The position numbers and the translations under genes are program-made. DNA of 64,000 nucleotides from an uncultured Mediterraneibacter sp. GTDB lineage: Bacteria; Bacillota; Clostridia; Lachnospirales; Lachnospiraceae. The notes under the pieces are model-generated. The model made no database searches. It was not told the origin of the DNA and worked only from the letters and a program-made list of their open reading frames with translations. Below, in pieces: positions 27,813 through 35,887 of this stretch. Location: NCBI GenBank assembly GCA_944381495.1, contig CALWLJ010000006.1, positions 123,629-187,628 on the forward strand, given 5' to 3'. The stretch's first letter is position 1, and every line of letters starts with the position of its first letter.

Positions 27813-30254
27813 TCAGATATAGGCAATGAATGTATTGCCGCTTGTCTGCGTCATTTTTTCCATATCGCTGATCCCCACTGTTTTCTCCTCACCATTTTCC
27901 GGATCGACATATGTAATATCCGTCCTCGTATATCCGGTGAGCAGCACTGCGTGGTCCGTACTGGTCATCGCAATCACAGGTCGCCCTTTATTTATAACGT
28001 AGAGAACCTGCTCCAGCGTACAACCGCTCAGATCAATACGCTTTGCATTCTCATACCGCTCCATAAACCGCTCGCATGCATCCAGCGAACTCTCGCCCTC
28101 CTGGGCTCGGAACGACTCAACATCTGTAGAGTAGACAAGATCCCTGTTTCCGGATTCCCATACATAGTCCTGATCTGAAGAGATCACTACCCCCGAAATA
28201 TCCTGAGCCCGCTGGATCGCATAACTTGCCCTGTCATACACCGCCACCAGTTCGCCCATTCCATATACATAAAATTTCAGAGTATCACTTGTTCCGCTTA
28301 AAGTTATGGTAAGTGCTTTTCCTGTAATTCTCTGATTCGGTTTGAGTACAGAAGCCGATGTATCATCAATACCGTCAGAAAAACGTATCCTCATCTGTTT
28401 TCCCATTCGTTCCGTGCTGTATGAATCAACAAATACAGACGACTCTGTACGTTCCTCATTATTTGTAATGTATTCCTGTCCGGTCACGCTATACACATCG
28501 CCGCTTTTTGCCACCCGGTTTACAGTTACCATATTTTCTTCAATAAGAATGTCTGTAATATAAATATTCTGGTCTGCAAATGAATAACTTGCAACAGACG
28601 CATTTTCCTCATTACAGATTACCAGCTCATACATTGGAGTCATCTCTTCCCCTGCTGCTGAATGACCTGCGTCTTCTGGTCTGAGCTTACCGTATATAAA
28701 GTCTCCATTTACAAATCCAAGGGGTCTTACTGCCTGCCCGTCATCCGCGTTTACCGTATAATTATCTCCGGTTTTCAGGTTCATTACCTGGATCTGTGTA
28801 GCTGTATTTAATGAGCCGTCTGCCTGGTACGCCATCAGCTGGCCGTCATCTGAGACAGCATACTGGCCTTCCTCCAGATTTTCCGCCAGCACAGTCTGTT
28901 CGTCTTTTTCCAGATCAACCTGATAAAGTGTTCCCTCTGCAAGCACATAAAGCATTCCCTTGCTGTGCGTATAATAGACCATTTTCCCCAGTTCATCTTC
29001 TGCAATGGCAAACGATTTCGTGCTGGGGATAAACGCCTTCTCCTCGATCGTGTTTCCATTCACACTATAATAATAAATAGTTACACCCACTTCGCCTTCA
29101 TGGTTTCCCCGGTTCATATAACCGTATACGGCAAAAGCCATATTGCCGTTATCATCCATGCTCACAATGCGAACCGCATGCTGATCGTTCCGGCTTCGAG
29201 CATCTCTGCCTTCCCGATTAGCGAAACTGAATACTTGCGACAGTTCACCGGTCTCTTTATTATAAAGCCAGAGATCCCGGTCCTGCACAAACGCTACCAT
29301 CGTTTCATCTGAATTTGTCTCATATTGTACAGCATCTGACGCAATCCCGAGAAGGATCCCATTTGTACTCAATGCATCGGTTCCTCCGCTGAATATCTGC
29401 TGCATATTCCTGTTATAATCCAGCACATACACCCTGGATGTTCCCACTCTTACCCGGAAAAACTCACGGATGTCGTAATTCTGTGTCACACCGTTGTCAT
29501 CTTCACAGGATACGCGATAGGCGGCAAGAACTGATGTATACACAGAGTTGCATTCTTTAATACTCCACTCTACATCACTGGTTACCTGAGGATTCAGGTC
29601 TCCCCATTGAATATGAGTAATATCGGAATGGATATTTACCGTCTGATATGTTGTATTGTCACTTTCTTCTCCGGGTTCCAGATATACGCTTAACTCATCG
29701 GAAGCACTCTTCTCCAGTGCTTTCGTATGAAAATCCTGAACAAATTCAAGGCTCTGCGCCACATCCAGATTATCCGGCTTTTCAATTCTCGTAAAATAAC
29801 GAATATCCTTGTCTCCTGAGGTAAGCGTCACTTCCAGTACCGCTTCTCTTGCTGAACCGTCAAGCGCATCTCCCAGTTCCAGACTGACCGGCTCGCCTTC
29901 TTCCGGTACTTCCGCCTCGCCTTCCTTCAGAGTTTCTGTTCCATCCAGCGAATAAACTGTATATTTAATTCCACGGATATCGTTTCCATTTGCCTCAATG
30001 TTCATAGGCAAGGTTCCGCCAATTTCCAGAGGAGTAATTGTATCACGCATAGCAGTGATTTCCATCTCATCCACATAGCCGAACAATGTGTTCACCTTCT
30101 GTCCATTGACAAGAAATGATATTCTCGGAAGCGTAGGCGCCCCCATATCTATGATCTCATCGTCTCCACCCCTGTTCAGCAGCAGACTGCTGACGAAAAG
30201 CGCAACGATAAAGACAACTGCAAGTACCCCTGTCTTTATGATCCTTTTCTTCAT
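27813..30254 (-). CDS. Large extracytoplasmic protein with C39-like C-terminal region
   Basis: About 813 aa. One N-terminal membrane helix (about 8-27), then a long extracellular region that alternates beta-rich segments; the middle reads like a propeller of repeated strands (for example VAFVQDRDLWLYNKETGEL). The last 80 residues resemble the end of a C39-like cysteine peptidase fold (KGRPVIAM, DHAVLLTGY, DITYVDPENG). I see the His of DHAVLL and the Asp of VDPENG, but no CG-type catalytic Cys upstream, so peptidase activity is doubtful. The start overlaps the methyltransferase stop as TAATG. Exact role unknown. Confidence 0.8.
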   Translation of the reverse strand: MKKRIIKTGVLAVVFIVALFVSSLLLNRGGDDEIIDMGAPTLPRISFLVNGQKVNTLFGYVDEMEITAMRDTITPLEIGGTLPMNIEANGNDIRGIKYTVYSLDGTETLKEGEAEVPEEGEPVSLELGDALDGSAREAVLEVTLTSGDKDIRYFTRIEKPDNLDVAQSLEFVQDFHTKALEKSASDELSVYLEPGEESDNTTYQTVNIHSDITHIQWGDLNPQVTSDVEWSIKECNSVYTSVLAAYRVSCEDDNGVTQNYDIREFFRVRVGTSRVYVLDYNRNMQQIFSGGTDALSTNGILLGIASDAVQYETNSDETMVAFVQDRDLWLYNKETGELSQVFSFANREGRDARSRNDQHAVRIVSMDDNGNMAFAVYGYMNRGNHEGEVGVTIYYYSVNGNTIEEKAFIPSTKSFAIAEDELGKMVYYTHSKGMLYVLAEGTLYQVDLEKDEQTVLAENLEEGQYAVSDDGQLMAYQADGSLNTATQIQVMNLKTGDNYTVNADDGQAVRPLGFVNGDFIYGKLRPEDAGHSAAGEEMTPMYELVICNEENASVASYSFADQNIYITDILIEENMVTVNRVAKSGDVYSVTGQEYITNNEERTESSVFVDSYSTERMGKQMRIRFSDGIDDTSASVLKPNQRITGKALTITLSGTSDTLKFYVYGMGELVAVYDRASYAIQRAQDISGVVISSDQDYVWESGNRDLVYSTDVESFRAQEGESSLDACERFMERYENAKRIDLSGCTLEQVLYVINKGRPVIAMTSTDHAVLLTGYTRTDITYVDPENGEEKTVGISDMEKMTQTSGNTFIAYI

Positions 30255-31510
30255 TATTTATAATTCTCCCCTTCTTCACTGTTTGATTTCTGTTGCGTGC
30301 CACCCTTTGCCTGACTACTGCTTCCCGACAGTTCGTGCCTGTGAATGTCCTTCTCCATTCTGCCGGATCTGTCGGCCAGCAGCCTCCCCAGAGTCGGATC
30401 CACATTCAGGAAATCTATGCATTTTTTTATTTCTTTTTCCGTTTTTTCATTTCTCTTTTCGTTCTTTACTGCTCTTAACAATATATTCTTCGGTGTATGT
30501 TCCATATCTATAAACTCAAGCACCTGTGTTTCGTACCCCTCGCGTTCCAGATACTTTGCCCGAAGTCCGTCTGTCACCAGGGCGGCAAAGCGCTCCTTCA
30601 GAAGGCCATAATCCATAATCGGCGCCAGGTCTTTACTGCTGATCTGCCCGTTCAGCTCGTGCTGACAGCACGGAACAGACAGAATTACATCCGCTCCCCA
30701 GTTGACGGCCTTCGCCAGCGCAAAATCTGTAGCTGTATCACATGCATGAAGCGTAACAACCATATCGACCTGGTCCGCTCCCTCATAATCAGCGATATCT
30801 CCAGCCAGAAACCTGAGCTTATCATAGCCATATTTCTTAGTCAGTTCATTACAGTGCCGTATCACCTCTTCCTTCAGATTAAGCCCCGTAACATTTATGC
30901 TATAGCCGCAAAGTTCATGCAGATAATAATACATGGCAAAAGTCAGGTAAGATTTTCCGCATCCAAAGTCTATGATCGTCAGCTCTCTATTCCTTTCCAG
31001 GCTGGGCAGGATATCCTCGATAAATTCAAGAAACCGGTTAATCTGCCGGAACTTGTCCATCCGGCTGTGTACAATCCGCCCCTCCCTGGTCATCACTCCC
31101 AGATCAATTAGAAACGGGACCGGTTTTCCCTCCTCCAGAATATATCTCTTTTTTCGATTATGAGACAGCTCCGGCGCTTTACTTTCCGTCATTTTTTTCT
31201 TTCTTTTAACAGTAATTTTCCCTTTCTTACTAATAAGAACTGAAATATCTTCTCTTACTGTCTCGATCTGCATCTGCCGAAACTGGTCCAAATACTCTAT
31301 AATACGGCTCCGGGCCTTCGACGCGTCGTCATTTTCATGAAATGCCTGAGCCTTCGTAAAAGATTCCAGCTGAAAAAAAAGCTGTCCTTTCATTTCCACC
31401 GGGCGAACTTTCACCTTCTGTATTCCATCCTTCCTTCTCGGATTACTCAAAATCGCCCGAATAAAATCTATATTCAAAACATTTTCTAATAATGCAATAA
31501 CTTCATTCAT
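30254..31510 (-). CDS. Class I SAM-dependent methyltransferase
   Basis: About 418 aa. A N-terminal region of about 170 residues with a basic patch is followed by the Rossmann methyltransferase core: motif I is IDFGCGKSYLTFAMYYYL, then VTGLNL and VVTLHACDTATD. LSVPCCQHELNGQ (about residues 270-285) is typical of the family with a Cys-Cys-Gln-His element, whose targets include tRNA or unassigned substrates. A long polar tail (about 370-418) is low in complexity. It overlaps the next gene by one base (TAATG), so the pair is likely co-translated. Substrate is not known. Confidence 0.87.
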   Translation of the reverse strand: MNEVIALLENVLNIDFIRAILSNPRRKDGIQKVKVRPVEMKGQLFFQLESFTKAQAFHENDDASKARSRIIEYLDQFRQMQIETVREDISVLISKKGKITVKRKKKMTESKAPELSHNRKKRYILEEGKPVPFLIDLGVMTREGRIVHSRMDKFRQINRFLEFIEDILPSLERNRELTIIDFGCGKSYLTFAMYYYLHELCGYSINVTGLNLKEEVIRHCNELTKKYGYDKLRFLAGDIADYEGADQVDMVVTLHACDTATDFALAKAVNWGADVILSVPCCQHELNGQISSKDLAPIMDYGLLKERFAALVTDGLRAKYLEREGYETQVLEFIDMEHTPKNILLRAVKNEKRNEKTEKEIKKCIDFLNVDPTLGRLLADRSGRMEKDIHRHELSGSSSQAKGGTQQKSNSEEGENYK

Positions 31511-31593
31511 TCAATCACCTTCTTTACTATTTTTACATTGTAAAGCAAAAGTATCAATGGCGCAAGTTAGGATTTGTGAAACTATTCTGAAAA

Positions 31594-31634
31594 CGGCGGG
31601 AAAAAGTACCTGTCACTTTTTCCCGCCGTTTTTT
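31594..31634. terminator. Terminator hairpin carrying the CCTGTC-loop repeat
   Basis: A perfect 14-bp stem (31594-31607 with 31615-31628): CGGCGGGAAAAAGT, loop ACCTGTC, ACTTTTTCCCGCCG. Six T follow on the plus strand and four on the minus strand. It lies at the end of the nadABC-niaR operon. The inner 28 bases are identical to 1057-1084. Confidence 0.8.
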
Positions 31635-31642
31635 AAATGATC

Positions 31643-32164
31643 TCACATCTTTTCTTCCTGATCTACCAGGTATCCTTTCTTCTGCAACATTTCCTCGATC
31701 AGATCGAGTATTTCTTCGCTGTCTGCATCGATTGTATGATAATGATACCCCGATGTAATATTTTTCAGAGGGCTGGACTTTCCGCTGCGAATATCCTGAA
31801 CAAACTCATCCACATTTCTCCTGGATGAGATATTCAGTTCCGCTTCCATCCGCCCGTACACCTTATGATTCACCGACACATTTCTCACCCGGCCGCCCAG
31901 ATCTACGATGGAATAGAGTTCGTCCTCCACCTGCTCGTCCGTATGCCACACTTTAAATGTCCGGCTCACAAAGCCGGGACCGCTCAGGATATATCCTCTG
32001 TTAGTAGATATGATCCCATAGCCGGCTGCCCGGATGAGCGCGATATCCTGCACGATCACCTGTCTGCTCACATCATACATGGCTGCCAGTGCTTTGCCCG
32101 ATACGGGTGCGTCACTGCTTCTGATCTGTTCTACGATCGCGTTTCTCCTGTCTGTCCCGGTCAT
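31643..32164 (-). CDS. niaR: NiaR-type NAD biosynthesis repressor
   Basis: About 173 aa. An N-terminal HTH_11 domain (residues 1-55, including KALAAMYDVSRQVIVQDIALI) is followed by a 3H domain (about 75-170) with its characteristic histidines (VNHKVYGRM, GYHYHTI). NiaR represses NAD synthesis genes when niacin is present. It is the last gene of nadA-nadB-nadC-niaR, so it regulates its own operon. A matching operator lies at 35421-35438. Confidence 0.93.
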   Translation of the reverse strand: MTGTDRRNAIVEQIRSSDAPVSGKALAAMYDVSRQVIVQDIALIRAAGYGIISTNRGYILSGPGFVSRTFKVWHTDEQVEDELYSIVDLGGRVRNVSVNHKVYGRMEAELNISSRRNVDEFVQDIRSGKSSPLKNITSGYHYHTIDADSEEILDLIEEMLQKKGYLVDQEEKM

Positions 32165-32195
32165 CCGTCTTCACCCTTTCCTTTATCTGTGATCT

Positions 32196-33050
32196 TTACT
32201 CTACAGCATGAAGGTTTTTCATGGAAATGTCAAGTATAGGCGCGGAATGTGTCAGAGCTCCGCTGGAAATATAGTCCACGCCCAGCTCCGTCAGCCGTCC
32301 GATATTCTCTTTTGTAACATTGCCGGAACACTCTGTTTCCGCTCTGCCGCCGATCATACGGATCGCTTCTCTCATCTCTTCTGTTGACATGTTGTCCAGC
32401 ATGATAATATCGGCGCCTGCTTCCACCGCCTCACGGACCATATCCAGGTTCTCTACCTCGATCTCGATTTTCCTGACGAAAGGCGCATACTCCTTTGCCA
32501 TCTTGACAGCCTGTGCAACCCCTCCGGCCGCCCCGATATGATTATCCTTCAGAAGCACACCGTCAGAAAGGTTATATCTGTGATTATATCCCCCTCCCAC
32601 ACGCACTGCGTACTTCTCAAAAATCCTCATATTAGGTGTTGTCTTTCTCGTATCCAGCAGCTTGGTTCCCGTACCTTCCAGCAGTTTCGCCACAGAATTG
32701 GTATAGGTCGCGATTCCACTCATACGCTGCAGATAGTTCAGCGCCACTCTCTCCCCGGAGAGGAGCACCCTGATATCGCCGATCACCTTTCCCATGAGCT
32801 GTCCATTCTTCACTTCATCTCCATCTCTGCAGTACAGCTCCGTCTCCACATTTTCATCAAGAAGTTGAAATACCCTGCAAAACACATCCAGGCCAGCTAT
32901 AATACCATCCTGCTTGCAGATCAAATCCACCTCACCTTTCACCGCCTCTTTCATTACGGCGTTCGTACTCACATCCTCACTGGAAATATCCTCCTTCAGC
33001 GCCTCCTGAATCAGATGATCCGCCTGAAGCTTCATTGTGATCTTATTCAT
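32196..33050 (-). CDS. nadC: Quinolinate phosphoribosyltransferase
   Basis: Converts quinolinate and PRPP to nicotinate mononucleotide. About 284 aa. The ALKEDI opening, LDTRKTTPNMRIFEKYAVRVGGGYNHRYNLSDGVLLKDNHI substrate loop, EIEVENL and the MLDNM motif are all present. GAGGT precedes the start. Third gene of the nad operon. Confidence 0.97.
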   Translation of the reverse strand: MNKITMKLQADHLIQEALKEDISSEDVSTNAVMKEAVKGEVDLICKQDGIIAGLDVFCRVFQLLDENVETELYCRDGDEVKNGQLMGKVIGDIRVLLSGERVALNYLQRMSGIATYTNSVAKLLEGTGTKLLDTRKTTPNMRIFEKYAVRVGGGYNHRYNLSDGVLLKDNHIGAAGGVAQAVKMAKEYAPFVRKIEIEVENLDMVREAVEAGADIIMLDNMSTEEMREAIRMIGGRAETECSGNVTKENIGRLTELGVDYISSGALTHSAPILDISMKNLHAVE

Positions 33051-33140
33051 GATTTAACCTCTTTCTTCCATATATTAATATGCAATTTTAGTCCTCAACC
33101 AGATATGTTCATTTCTTCTTTCAACCTGGTTCTATCCGTT

Positions 33141-34412
33141 TTACGCTCTCATTCTGTCCTGTTCCTCTATATTTTCCTCACCGGCATATTCTCTGCTGAT
33201 TTTCTGTGCCGCCCGTTTCGCAAAAACCAGGCTCTCCAGCAGTGAATTACTTGCCAGCCGATTCGCTCCGTGGACACCGTTGCAGCTTGTCTCTCCTACC
33301 GCATACAGGCGTTCCATAGACGTCATACTGTCCGAATCCACCCATATTCCTCCCATAAAATAATGCTGGGCAGGCACTACCGGGATTGGTTCCTTTGTCA
33401 CATCATATCCTTCCTCCAGGCAGTGATGATAGATATTTGGAAAATGTTTTAAAATGGTTTTCTTATCAATATTTTTCATGGATAGCCAGACATGATCCGT
33501 ACCATCCTTTTCCATCTGTTTCTGGATTGCCTTTGTCACCACATCTCTTGGCTGGAGCTCATCGGTAAAACGATGCATGTTCTTGTCCAGCAGGACCGCC
33601 CCCTCCCCGCGGACAGATTCCGATATAAGGAAACGTCTGCCCGGCTTTTTCGAATATAGCGTAGTAGGATGGATCTGTACATAATCCAGATGTTCCAGCC
33701 GCACGCCATGTTTCTTCGATATTTCCAGAGCATCTCCTGTAAGATGAGGAAAATTTGTGGAATGTTTATACAATCCGCCGATTCCGCCGCTGGCGAACAC
33801 AGTATAATCAGCGCGGATCTCCAGCTTCTCACCATTCCTTTCCACCGCCACAATTCCCCGGCACTCCCCATTTTCTTCTATAATATCTGTCATAGTCGTA
33901 TACTCATAGATCTTCACATTATCAAGCATCTTTACCTGAGAAAGCAATTTGCTTGTAATTTCTTTCCCTGTGATATCCTCGTGAAAGAGAATCCTGGGCT
34001 TTGAGTGTGCTCCCTCGCGTGTAAAGGCATACTGCTTCAGCCAGGATCCGTCTTCCGTTTTCTCTGTCTCCGTTCTATCTTCCGGCAGAGAGCCGGCCTG
34101 TCCGTCCCGTTTCTGAAATTCTACTCCATATCCGATCAGATCATGAATAATCTCTCTGGAGCTGCGGATCATAATGTCCACCGACTCCTTCCTGTTCTCA
34201 TAATGACCTGCCCTCATAGTATCTTCAAAATAACTGTCATAATCACTGTCATCCTGCAGGACACAGATTCCTCCCTGGGCAAGGAAGGAGTCACTGCTCT
34301 CCAGATCTGACTTTGTGATCATAATGATCTTCTTGTCACGAGGCAGGTTCAACGCACTGAACAGTCCTCCCACTCCGGTCCCGACGATCACAACATCTGC
34401 TTTCATCTTCAT
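33141..34412 (-). CDS. nadB: L-aspartate oxidase
   Basis: Oxidises aspartate to iminoaspartate, the FAD-dependent first step of de novo NAD synthesis. About 423 aa; the usual length is 500-540, and the normal C-terminal helical domain is short here. The FAD fold begins VVIVGTGVGGLFSALNL; the SFLAQGGICV, HTTL-like HPTTLY and GVHGANRLASNSLLE motifs are present. It is complete as written, so the short tail is a lineage feature, not a frameshift. Confidence 0.93.
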   Translation of the reverse strand: MKMKADVVIVGTGVGGLFSALNLPRDKKIIMITKSDLESSDSFLAQGGICVLQDDSDYDSYFEDTMRAGHYENRKESVDIMIRSSREIIHDLIGYGVEFQKRDGQAGSLPEDRTETEKTEDGSWLKQYAFTREGAHSKPRILFHEDITGKEITSKLLSQVKMLDNVKIYEYTTMTDIIEENGECRGIVAVERNGEKLEIRADYTVFASGGIGGLYKHSTNFPHLTGDALEISKKHGVRLEHLDYVQIHPTTLYSKKPGRRFLISESVRGEGAVLLDKNMHRFTDELQPRDVVTKAIQKQMEKDGTDHVWLSMKNIDKKTILKHFPNIYHHCLEEGYDVTKEPIPVVPAQHYFMGGIWVDSDSMTSMERLYAVGETSCNGVHGANRLASNSLLESLVFAKRAAQKISREYAGEENIEEQDRMRA

Positions 34413-34435
34413 CTCATATCTCCTCCTCAGATGAA

Positions 34436-35353
34436 CTACTTTCCTGCCAGCTCCAACATCCTCTGCAGCGGAAGCTTTGACTTTTCTCTAAGTGTATCGT
34501 CCAGCTTCACTTCATTCTCTCCGGTCTTCAGCACATGCAGGATCTTCTCCAGAGTGATCCGCTTCATATCCTGACAGACAGGTTCTGTCTCAGGAAAATA
34601 AAATGTCTTCTCCGGATATTTCTTCTCCAACTCATAACGCACCCCGTTTTCAGTACAAACAATAAACTCTGAGGCCCTGCTCTTTCCGGCATATTCAATA
34701 ATCCCGGATGTACTTCCGATATAATCTGAGATTTCCAACAAATCCGCCGGACATTCAGGATGAGTCAGCACCTCAGCCCCGGGATGAGCATTCTTCGCCC
34801 GTTTGACTTCTTCTATACTGATTTCCTGATGAACGGGGCAATATCCTTCATTAAACACAAAATGCTTCTCCGGCACCTTCTCCGCCACAAAATGCGCCAG
34901 GTTCCGGTCCGGGATAAAGAAAATATTCCGGTTCGGCAGCTCTCTGACAATATTTACCGCATTTGCAGACGTAACACATACATCCGAAAGCTGTTTCAGC
35001 TCCGCCGTAGAATTGATATAACATACCACGGCAAGATCCTCATATTGCGTCCTCAGCTCCCGGATCGTCTCCGCATCAGCCATATGTGCCATAGCACAGT
35101 CTGCGCACATATCCGGCATCAGCACCCGCTTCTCCGGATTCAGTATCTTGGCGCTCTCCCCCATAAAGGACACACCGCAGAAAACGATGGTCTGCTCCTT
35201 CAAGCCCACGGCAACTTTACTCAGATAAAAGGAATCGCCAATATAGTCTGCAATCTCCTGCACCTCCGGCCTGACATAATAATGCGCCAGGATCACCGCG
35301 TTCTTTTCCTGTTTCAGTTTTCTGATCTCTTCCTGTATTGTCATGATCTGCAT
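34436..35353 (-). CDS. nadA: Quinolinate synthase
   Basis: Condenses iminoaspartate with dihydroxyacetone phosphate to quinolinate, using a 4Fe-4S cluster. About 305 aa. Landmarks are AHYYVRPEVQ, the first Cys in MCADCAMAHMA, YINSTAELKQLSDVCVTSANA, HPECP and the C-terminal PVCQDMKRITLEKI. First gene of the nad operon, with GGAGGAAAGG just before the start. Confidence 0.96.
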   Translation of the reverse strand: MQIMTIQEEIRKLKQEKNAVILAHYYVRPEVQEIADYIGDSFYLSKVAVGLKEQTIVFCGVSFMGESAKILNPEKRVLMPDMCADCAMAHMADAETIRELRTQYEDLAVVCYINSTAELKQLSDVCVTSANAVNIVRELPNRNIFFIPDRNLAHFVAEKVPEKHFVFNEGYCPVHQEISIEEVKRAKNAHPGAEVLTHPECPADLLEISDYIGSTSGIIEYAGKSRASEFIVCTENGVRYELEKKYPEKTFYFPETEPVCQDMKRITLEKILHVLKTGENEVKLDDTLREKSKLPLQRMLELAGK

Positions 35354-35401
35354 CCTTTCCTCCCTGCACTGCAGCAGCTCTCTTTTCTGTTCTTTCCGCC
35401 T

Positions 35402-35438
35402 AGTATATCACTGTAATTTACAGATGACAAGACACCTG
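35402..35438 (-). promoter_or_regulatory. nadA promoter with overlapping NiaR-type operator
   Basis: On the minus strand TTGTCA (35425-35430) and TATACT (35402-35407) are exactly 17 bp apart. The -35 lies within the near-palindrome CAGATGACAAGACACCTG (35421-35438), whose outer arms are CAG(A/G)TG. Its core, TGTCTTGTCA on the minus strand, looks like a NiaR box. The nearby niaR gene makes the assignment likely. Confidence 0.65.
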
Positions 35439-35487
35439 AATTTACAAAAATTCCGCCGGAATCTTTCCTTTTTTTGGCTGTTTCATT

Positions 35488-35629
35488 CAATAGTATTTCC
35501 CGTTAAAATGTATCCGGAAGCGGAGCGAATGATTGGCAACACGTATTCTGGGAAAAGGAGACAGCCGGGAGATGTTCCGTTCCAGAATCCGGAAAATCTA
35601 ACAGGCCGAAGAGATGTTTAAAAGCAAAC
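35488..35629. repeat. Half-arm of long hairpin family (element B, left part)
   Basis: Homologous to the right arm of element A read on the minus strand. Shared blocks include ATCCGGAAGCGG, CGTATTCTGG, ATGTTCCGTTCC and GTTTAAAAGCAAA. The matching right arm is absent after the centre, so this copy is truncated or interrupted by the hairpin at 35630-35837. Confidence 0.75.
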
Positions 35630-35837
35630 CGGCGGGGAGGCAGGATGTGGTCGGGCGACTTCGAAGGGGAATTTAGCAAAACTTAAAGTTCCGGGTACGG
35701 ACGTTAGAACAGGTGGCGAGATTGTCTGAGCGTAGCGAGTTGCTCGCCGCCTGTTCTTGCATTTAGTCCGTACCCGGAACTTTATAGTTTTCCTTATTTC
35801 CCGAAGCGGAGTCCGAACACATCCTGCCTCCCCGCAG
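35630..35837. repeat. Long hairpin element B (central part)
   Basis: An imperfect 208-bp inverted repeat. The outer arms share GGGGAGGCAGGATGTG with its complement, and the inner arms share AAAGTTCCGGGTACGGAC. The apical stem GAACAGG.GGCGAG (35707-35720 with 35743-35756) has one G-T pair. The 22-nt loop (35721-35742) begins ATTGTCTGAGCG and ends GCGAGTTG, matching element A apart from two bases. It fills the nadA-symporter gap and contains no gene. Confidence 0.85.
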
Positions 35838-35887
35838 AATACGTTTTGGAGATTCCCCTGTTTTCGGATGTTCAATCACAGAAACAT

